From positions 1 to 18,639 of the forward strand of contig NZ_JBIIAW010000062.1 of assembly GCF_044239695.1 (NCBI RefSeq): a DNA stretch of 18,639 bases, read 5' to 3'. The stretch is from Pseudolysinimonas_A sp044239695 (lineage in GTDB: Bacteria; Actinomycetota; Actinomycetes; Actinomycetales; Microbacteriaceae). Positions 15,160 through 18,639 of this stretch are shown here, one piece after another. The notes under the pieces were generated by a model that did no database searches, was not told the DNA's origin, and saw only the letters and a program-made list of their open reading frames with translations. The position numbers and the translations under genes were made by a program. Every line of letters starts with the position of its first letter. Position 1 is the stretch's first letter.

Positions 15160-16617
15160 TCAGGAGGTGCAGATGACGAGGGGTTGCGAGGTGCGCCCGG
15201 CCCGGCCGATCTCGACGTTGATGCAGACGCGGCTGCCCGGGGTGACACCGTCGACGGTCGCCTCGGGTGTCTCGACGGCCTGACGGGATGCCGGCGACTC
15301 GGCCCGCGCCCAGTAGTAGACGTCGCCGTCCTGCGGGTCGGGGTTCACCCAGGAGAAGGTCACCGTGCTGCCGTCGGCGCTCGGGGCCGCGACCCCGTCG
15401 GTCGCGACCGGGACGGTGCCCTGGCCGATCGCCGACCCGCCGGTCGACGTCGGCGCGGGGTCGGCGTCCGGTCGGTCGAGCTGCCCGCCGCTGACCACGA
15501 TCACGAGCGCGACGCCGGCGATCAGCACGAGCGACACGACGCCGACGAGCGCGCCGATCAGACGTCCGCGGGAGGGACCGGCAGCGGTCGGCGGCGGCGG
15601 AGTGGGCGGCGGCGTGGGCGGCGCGGCCGCGGGGGCGTCGGGCACGATGGTCGGCAACGAGCGCACCCGGGTCTCGGCCGCGTCCGGAGCGTCGACGACG
15701 ATGTTCGCGTCGTGCACCGTGTCGGCGATCTCGAGGGTGGTCGGCGCGAAGCCGAGCTCGAGCTCGACCCGTTGCAGCGCCCGCCCGAACTCGAGGGCGC
15801 TCGGGTACCGGTCCTCCCGGCGCGGCGCCATCCCGCGGGCGAGCACCGCGACGAGCGAGGGCGGGACGTCGTCGCGGAGCAGCGGCGTGACCTGCCCGCG
15901 TTCGATGCGCGCCATCAGGTCGACGGCGGTGTTCGGCCCGGTCGGCACCTCGAACGGCGTGCGACCGGCCAGCACGGTGTGCAGCGTCGCGGCGAGCGAG
16001 AACACATCGGAGCGGGCGTCGTGCTCGGGGATGTCGAGGAACATCTCCGGCGGCGACCACGGCACCGAGAGCCCGACGGACTCGGTGCCGGTATCGCCGG
16101 AGCCCCCGTCGCCCCGGCCGCCGAGCAGCGCATCGGCCGCCCCCGCGATCCCGAAGTCGGTGAGCGCCGGATAGCCGTAGTCGTTGGTGAGCACGTTGCC
16201 GGGCTTGATGTCCCGGTGCAGGATGCCGGCGCGATGAGCGGTCTCGACGGCCGACGCCACCCGCACCCCGGTGCGCAGCGCATCGTCGACCGACAACGGC
16301 TTCGCCTTGTAGCGCTCGGCGAGGTTCGGCCGGGAGCAGAACTCCATCACGAGGTACGGCCGGCCGTCGGCGGCGATCCCTGCGGTGTGGATCGTGACGA
16401 TGAACGGATGCGTCGACAGCCGCGCCATCAGGTTCGCCTCGCTCGTGAAGGAGGCGATCCCAGCCGGCCCGATGTCGGCGAGCAGCACCTTCACGGCGAC
16501 CGTGCGGTTGGGCAGCAGCTGCTCGTAGACGAACACGTCGGAGAACCCGCCGGTGCCGAGCGGGCGCAGGTAGCGGTATCCCTCCAGCTGCGGAGGTTGC
16601 GCCGGTGTGCGAGCCAC
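15160..16617 (-). CDS. Transmembrane Ser/Thr protein kinase (PknB-like) with FN3-like outer domain
   Basis: The 485-residue protein has a cytoplasmic kinase domain (about 12-290). It shows the glycine loop GTGGFSDV, K43 in AVKV, the catalytic loop LHRDIKPGN (D136, N141), DFG at 154-156, and an activation segment with TGTES followed by PWSPPE. All catalytic residues are present. A juxtamembrane region with Pro-rich stretch follows (about 295-350), then one membrane helix (about 353-376). The outer domain of about 75 residues (about 412-485) looks FN3-like (TVTFSWVNPDP, then TVDGVTPGSRVCINVEI) and has two Cys near its end. PASTA repeats, usual in PknB, are absent. The GTG start at 16617-16615 has no properly spaced ribosome binding site, but TAGAGT lies 7 bases upstream, suggesting a leaderless mRNA. 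It heads the minus-strand block that includes two FHA proteins, the natural readers of its products. Confidence 0.95.
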   Translation of the reverse strand: MARTPAQPPQLEGYRYLRPLGTGGFSDVFVYEQLLPNRTVAVKVLLADIGPAGIASFTSEANLMARLSTHPFIVTIHTAGIAADGRPYLVMEFCSRPNLAERYKAKPLSVDDALRTGVRVASAVETAHRAGILHRDIKPGNVLTNDYGYPALTDFGIAGAADALLGGRGDGGSGDTGTESVGLSVPWSPPEMFLDIPEHDARSDVFSLAATLHTVLAGRTPFEVPTGPNTAVDLMARIERGQVTPLLRDDVPPSLVAVLARGMAPRREDRYPSALEFGRALQRVELELGFAPTTLEIADTVHDANIVVDAPDAAETRVRSLPTIVPDAPAAAPPTPPPTPPPPTAAGPSRGRLIGALVGVVSLVLIAGVALVIVVSGGQLDRPDADPAPTSTGGSAIGQGTVPVATDGVAAPSADGSTVTFSWVNPDPQDGDVYYWARAESPASRQAVETPEATVDGVTPGSRVCINVEIGRAGRTSQPLVICTS

Positions 16618-16624
16618 CCTCAGG

Positions 16625-16630
16625 ACTCTA
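16625..16630 (-). promoter_or_regulatory. Candidate -10 element for a leaderless kinase transcript
   Basis: TAGAGT on the minus strand ends 7 bases before the GTG start of the kinase, so transcription would begin at or next to the start codon. No consensus -35 is visible at the expected distance. The same arrangement occurs at the 2TM gene. Confidence 0.4.
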
Positions 16631-16640
16631 ACGAACGCGG

Positions 16641-16656
16641 GCGGAGGCTACTCCGC
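16641..16656 (-). terminator. GC-rich hairpin after the TerC gene
   Basis: GCGGAG and CTCCGC form a perfect 6-base stem around a 4-base loop, 8 bases past the TerC stop codon and upstream of the kinase gene. There is no U-rich tract after it, so it is only a possible terminator or transcript-end stabiliser. Confidence 0.4.
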
Positions 16657-16663
16657 GCCCCAA

Positions 16664-17707
16664 CTACTCGGCGCCCTGCTCCTCGTCGACCTTCGCCGCC
16701 TCGGCCGCCGCCGACTTCGGCTCGATGCCGCGGGCCCGGTCGTAGCGCAGCTTGATCATGCTCGCGATCACCGCGACCGCCATCGCCCCGACGATGACGC
16801 CGAGCGAGACGAAGGTATCGATCTCGGGCGCCCACTCGACGTGCTGCCCGCCGTTGATGAACGGCAGCTCGTTCTCGTGCAGGGCGTGGAAGAACAGCTT
16901 CACGCCGATGAAGGCGAGGATGAAGGCGATGCCGTACTTGAGGTAGACCAGCTTGTCGACGAGGTCGCCGAGCAGGAAGTACAGCTGCCGCAGACCCATG
17001 AGGGCGAACACGTTGGCGGTGAAGACCAGGAACGGCTCCTGTGTGATGCCGAAGATCGCCGGGATCGAGTCGAGCGCGAAGACCAGGTCGGTCGTGCCCA
17101 GCGCGAGCAGCACGATGATGACCGGGGTGAACACCCGGCGTCCGTCGACGGTCGTGCGCAGCTTGGCGCCGTCGAAGCGCTCGGTGATCGCGATGCGCCG
17201 GCGCAGGAAGCCGATGAGCTTGTTCTCGGTCTCGGCCTCGTCATCGTGGTTGGTGAACGCCTGGTTCGCCGCCGTGTAGAGCAGGAACAGCCCGAAGATG
17301 TAGAACACCCAGGAGAAGTTCTCGATCAGTGCGGCGCCCAGGAGGATGAAGATCCCGCGCAGCACGAGCGCGATGATGATGCCCGCCATGAGCAGTTCCT
17401 GCTGGTACTTCCTGGGCACCGAGAACCGGCCCATGATGATGAGGAAGACGAACAGGTTGTCGATCGACAGGCTGTACTCGGTGAGCCAGCCGGCGACGAA
17501 CTGGCCCGAGTGCTCGGGGCCGTCGAAGACGAGCAGCAGCACGGCGAAGACGATCGCGAGGGCGACGTAGAAGCCGATCCAGAGCGCCGACTCACGGGTC
17601 GACGGGATGTGCGGGCGCTTGAACGCGAGCACGATGTCGAACCCGAGGATGAGGGCGAGTGCGACGTACGTGCCGATCTCGAACCAGAGGGGGATGCTGA
17701 GTTCCAA
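16664..17707 (-). CDS. TerC family integral membrane protein
   Basis: The 347-residue protein has about nine membrane segments and the conserved acidic motifs of the TerC family, SIDNLFVF (D83) and GTTDLVFALDSIPA (D207, D213). A charged loop lies at about 152-190 and a charged cytoplasmic tail at the end. Family members such as E. coli Alx are linked to manganese export or metal homeostasis, and others to tellurite resistance or metal loading of secreted proteins. The start is a TTG (17707-17705) with GAAAGG at 17719-17714, 6 bases upstream; no better in-frame start fits the family N-terminus. A long leader with yybP-ykoY riboswitch features precedes it, which favours a manganese-related role here. 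It is transcribed on its own, with the kinase gene following after 46 bases. Confidence 0.95.
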   Translation of the reverse strand: MELSIPLWFEIGTYVALALILGFDIVLAFKRPHIPSTRESALWIGFYVALAIVFAVLLLVFDGPEHSGQFVAGWLTEYSLSIDNLFVFLIIMGRFSVPRKYQQELLMAGIIIALVLRGIFILLGAALIENFSWVFYIFGLFLLYTAANQAFTNHDDEAETENKLIGFLRRRIAITERFDGAKLRTTVDGRRVFTPVIIVLLALGTTDLVFALDSIPAIFGITQEPFLVFTANVFALMGLRQLYFLLGDLVDKLVYLKYGIAFILAFIGVKLFFHALHENELPFINGGQHVEWAPEIDTFVSLGVIVGAMAVAVIASMIKLRYDRARGIEPKSAAAEAAKVDEEQGAE

Positions 17708-17716
17708 CGGAAACCT

Positions 17717-17740
17717 TTCGGGTGCAGGGCAGGGCCCGAA
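17717..17740 (-). promoter_or_regulatory. Anti-RBS hairpin, likely riboswitch expression platform
   Basis: TTCGGG (17740-17735) and CCCGAA (17722-17717) form a perfect 6-base stem whose 3' arm runs into the GAAAGG ribosome binding site (17719-17714) of TerC. The 5' arm shares TTCG with the basal helix of the aptamer, so the two structures exclude each other. This predicts translational activation when ligand holds the aptamer closed. Confidence 0.6.
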
Positions 17741-17857
17741 CGTCTCTCCCGCGTTTCCGGCCGCTCTGTCGAACGGGCTGCGGGAACGATCGCGACCGGG
17801 GCTGCTGCGCTGGAACCCGTGATGACGGCCGCGACGAGGTGGGATACTCCCCTTCGC
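17735..17857 (-). promoter_or_regulatory. yybP-ykoY (manganese) riboswitch in the TerC leader
   Basis: The minus-strand leader has the two hallmark loops of this class. One is GCGAAGGGGAGTA near its 5' end (GGGGAGTA at 17852-17845), and the other is GAGAC near its 3' end (17746-17742). Bases CGAA next to the first loop can pair with TTCG (17740-17737) after the second, closing the basal helix, though one G-G mismatch would sit beside it. A probable -10 (TAGACT, 17870-17865) lies just upstream, so the aptamer starts almost at the transcript's 5' end. The class is known to sense Mn2+ and often controls TerC or Mn exporters, which is exactly the gene downstream. The call rests on motif recognition; a covariance-model search (Rfam RF00080) would settle it. 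Confidence 0.82.
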
Positions 17858-17864
17858 TGCGATC

Positions 17865-17870
17865 AGTCTA
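17865..17870 (-). promoter_or_regulatory. Candidate -10 element for TerC
   Basis: TAGACT on the minus strand lies about 8 bases before the first conserved bases of the riboswitch. It faces away from the divergent -10 of the 2TM gene at 17904-17909. No clear -35 hexamer is seen. Confidence 0.5.
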
Positions 17871-17903
17871 GGGGGTCTGGTGGTGCCCAGGAGCAGGCGC
17901 GGT

Positions 17904-17909
17904 TAGGGT
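17904..17909 (+). promoter_or_regulatory. Candidate -10 element for a leaderless 2TM transcript
   Basis: TAGGGT ends 7 bases before the ATG at 17917, and no ribosome binding site separates them, so the transcript probably begins at the start codon. The -35 is not recognisable. Confidence 0.4.
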
Positions 17910-17916
17910 CGACCGC

Positions 17917-18234
17917 ATGAGCCAGACCGACGACATCCGCGCCACCGCCCGGGCCCGCCTCAAGGCCCGCAACGACTTCACGATCATGCTCACGATCTTC
18001 GCGGTCATCACCGTCCTGCTGCTCGCGATCTGGCTCTTCTCGACCGGCTTGCCGTCGAACTTCACCGCCTACTTCTGGCCGGTCTGGCCGATCCTCGGCA
18101 TGGTCATCGCGGCCGTCTTCGCCGGGCTCGACGCGTACGGCATCACCCGCCGCCAGATCACCGAAGCCGACATCGACGCGGAGGTCGCCCGCATGTCGGC
18201 GCCGAAGTCGCCCCCTCCCGGTCCGACCGCCTGA
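17917..18234 (+). CDS. Small 2TM-domain membrane protein
   Basis: The 105-residue protein has a short basic N-terminus (residues 1-20), two membrane helices (about 21-44 and 52-76) joined by a loop ending in YFWPVWPILG, and a charged tail. The FWPxWP motif between two helices is typical of the 2TM domain family, which has no firmly known function. The ATG at 17917 is the first start and sits 7 bases after a -10-like TAGGGT, suggesting a leaderless mRNA. It is divergent from TerC across a 209-base region and convergent with the SRAP gene, whose stop lies 10 bases beyond its own. Confidence 0.85.
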   Translation: MSQTDDIRATARARLKARNDFTIMLTIFAVITVLLLAIWLFSTGLPSNFTAYFWPVWPILGMVIAAVFAGLDAYGITRRQITEADIDAEVARMSAPKSPPPGPTA

Positions 18235-18244
18235 GGCCCGCGCG

Positions 18245-18639
18245 TCAGAGCGAGCTGATCTCCAGCCTCTCGCCGAGGGGCCTGCTCGCCGCGACCGCCT
18301 CGTCGAGCAGCTCCTGGTCGCCCGTGCGCGTCGGGTCGAGCCAGTCGTCGTAGAGCTCGCGGGGCAGGATGAGCGGCATCCGATCGTGGATGCCGGCGAT
18401 GTGCGGCGAGGCGGGCTGGGTGACGATCGTGTACGACACCATCCATTCGTCGGCACCAGTCTGCGGGTCGGGCGTCTTCGTCACGTTCCACAGTCCGGCG
18501 AAGGCGAACAGGCCACCGCCGAAGCCGAAGCGGTGGCCCTTCTCGTAGTACTCGGTCGCCGGAACGAGGCCGCGACGGCTCTTCAGCGGGCCACTCCACG
18601 CCCCTGAGCCCACGAGCCCTTCCACGCGTGCGTTGATCG
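18245..18639 (-). CDS. SRAP domain protein (HMCES/YedK-like), C-terminal part, runs off right edge
   Basis: About 130 codons of a minus-strand gene are visible, and the frame stays open to the window edge (INARVEG at the first full codons). The motifs RRGLVPATEYYEKG, TIVTQPAS and IAGIHDRMPLILP are those of the SOS response-associated peptidase fold. Family members use an N-terminal Cys2 to form a covalent link with abasic sites in single-stranded DNA; the Glu after YY and the His of HDRMP are the assisting residues and both are present. The catalytic Cys lies outside the window. The usual Trp after the active-site Glu is Lys here. The GTG at 18625 is not a plausible start because conserved sequence continues upstream of it. 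This is a DNA-repair gene with no evident link to the neighbouring system. Confidence 0.9.
   Translation of the reverse strand, partial: INARVEGLVGSGAWSGPLKSRRGLVPATEYYEKGHRFGFGGGLFAFAGLWNVTKTPDPQTGADEWMVSYTIVTQPASPHIAGIHDRMPLILPRELYDDWLDPTRTGDQELLDEAVAASRPLGERLEISSL

Noticed and set aside
18229..18250. Possible bidirectional terminator between the 2TM and SRAP genes
   Set aside because: Only CTGA/TCAG can pair around a 10-base loop, and these bases are mostly the two stop codons themselves.

Overview
The window is very GC-rich, uses GTG and TTG starts freely, packs its genes tightly, and has two candidate leaderless starts. The gene families (PknB-like kinase, FHA proteins, MoxR/DUF58/transglutaminase, TerC, 2TM protein) fit a high-GC actinobacterium, most likely of the Microbacteriaceae type. 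The genus cannot be read from the sequence. No tRNA, rRNA, CRISPR array, insertion sequence or prophage gene was seen, and base use is even throughout.

Left part (1-3149). The left edge carries the first codons of a minus-strand FHA-domain gene, divergent from a plus-strand operon of three genes. These are a NarL/LuxR-type response regulator, a membrane sensor histidine kinase, and a third membrane protein that looks like a histidine kinase relative without the phospho-acceptor His and without ATP-binding residues (a pseudokinase).

Central part (16617 down to 3130, minus strand). Seven genes run in one direction. They are a transmembrane Ser/Thr kinase with a FN3-like outer domain, a 1843-residue N-terminally anchored protein with about eleven Ig/cadherin-like modules and three FN3 modules, a MoxR AAA+ ATPase, a DUF58 protein, a multi-pass membrane protein with a transglutaminase-like domain whose whole catalytic triad is substituted, an FHA-domain protein, and a short FHA plus winged-helix protein. 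Spacings inside the block are 1 to 139 bases. I infer an envelope system: the kinase senses or is tuned by surface material, FHA proteins read or relay phosphorylation, and MoxR/DUF58/transglutaminase-like proteins help assemble or control the giant surface protein. This is the best candidate in the window for a poorly described system. Several members have lost the residues that define catalysis or ligand binding in their families.

Right part (16664-18639). A TerC-family membrane protein (minus strand, TTG start) is preceded by a leader with the hallmarks of a yybP-ykoY manganese riboswitch, and a hairpin in that leader overlaps the ribosome binding site. Divergent from it is a small 2TM-domain protein. 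A convergent SRAP (HMCES/YedK-like) gene runs off the right edge.
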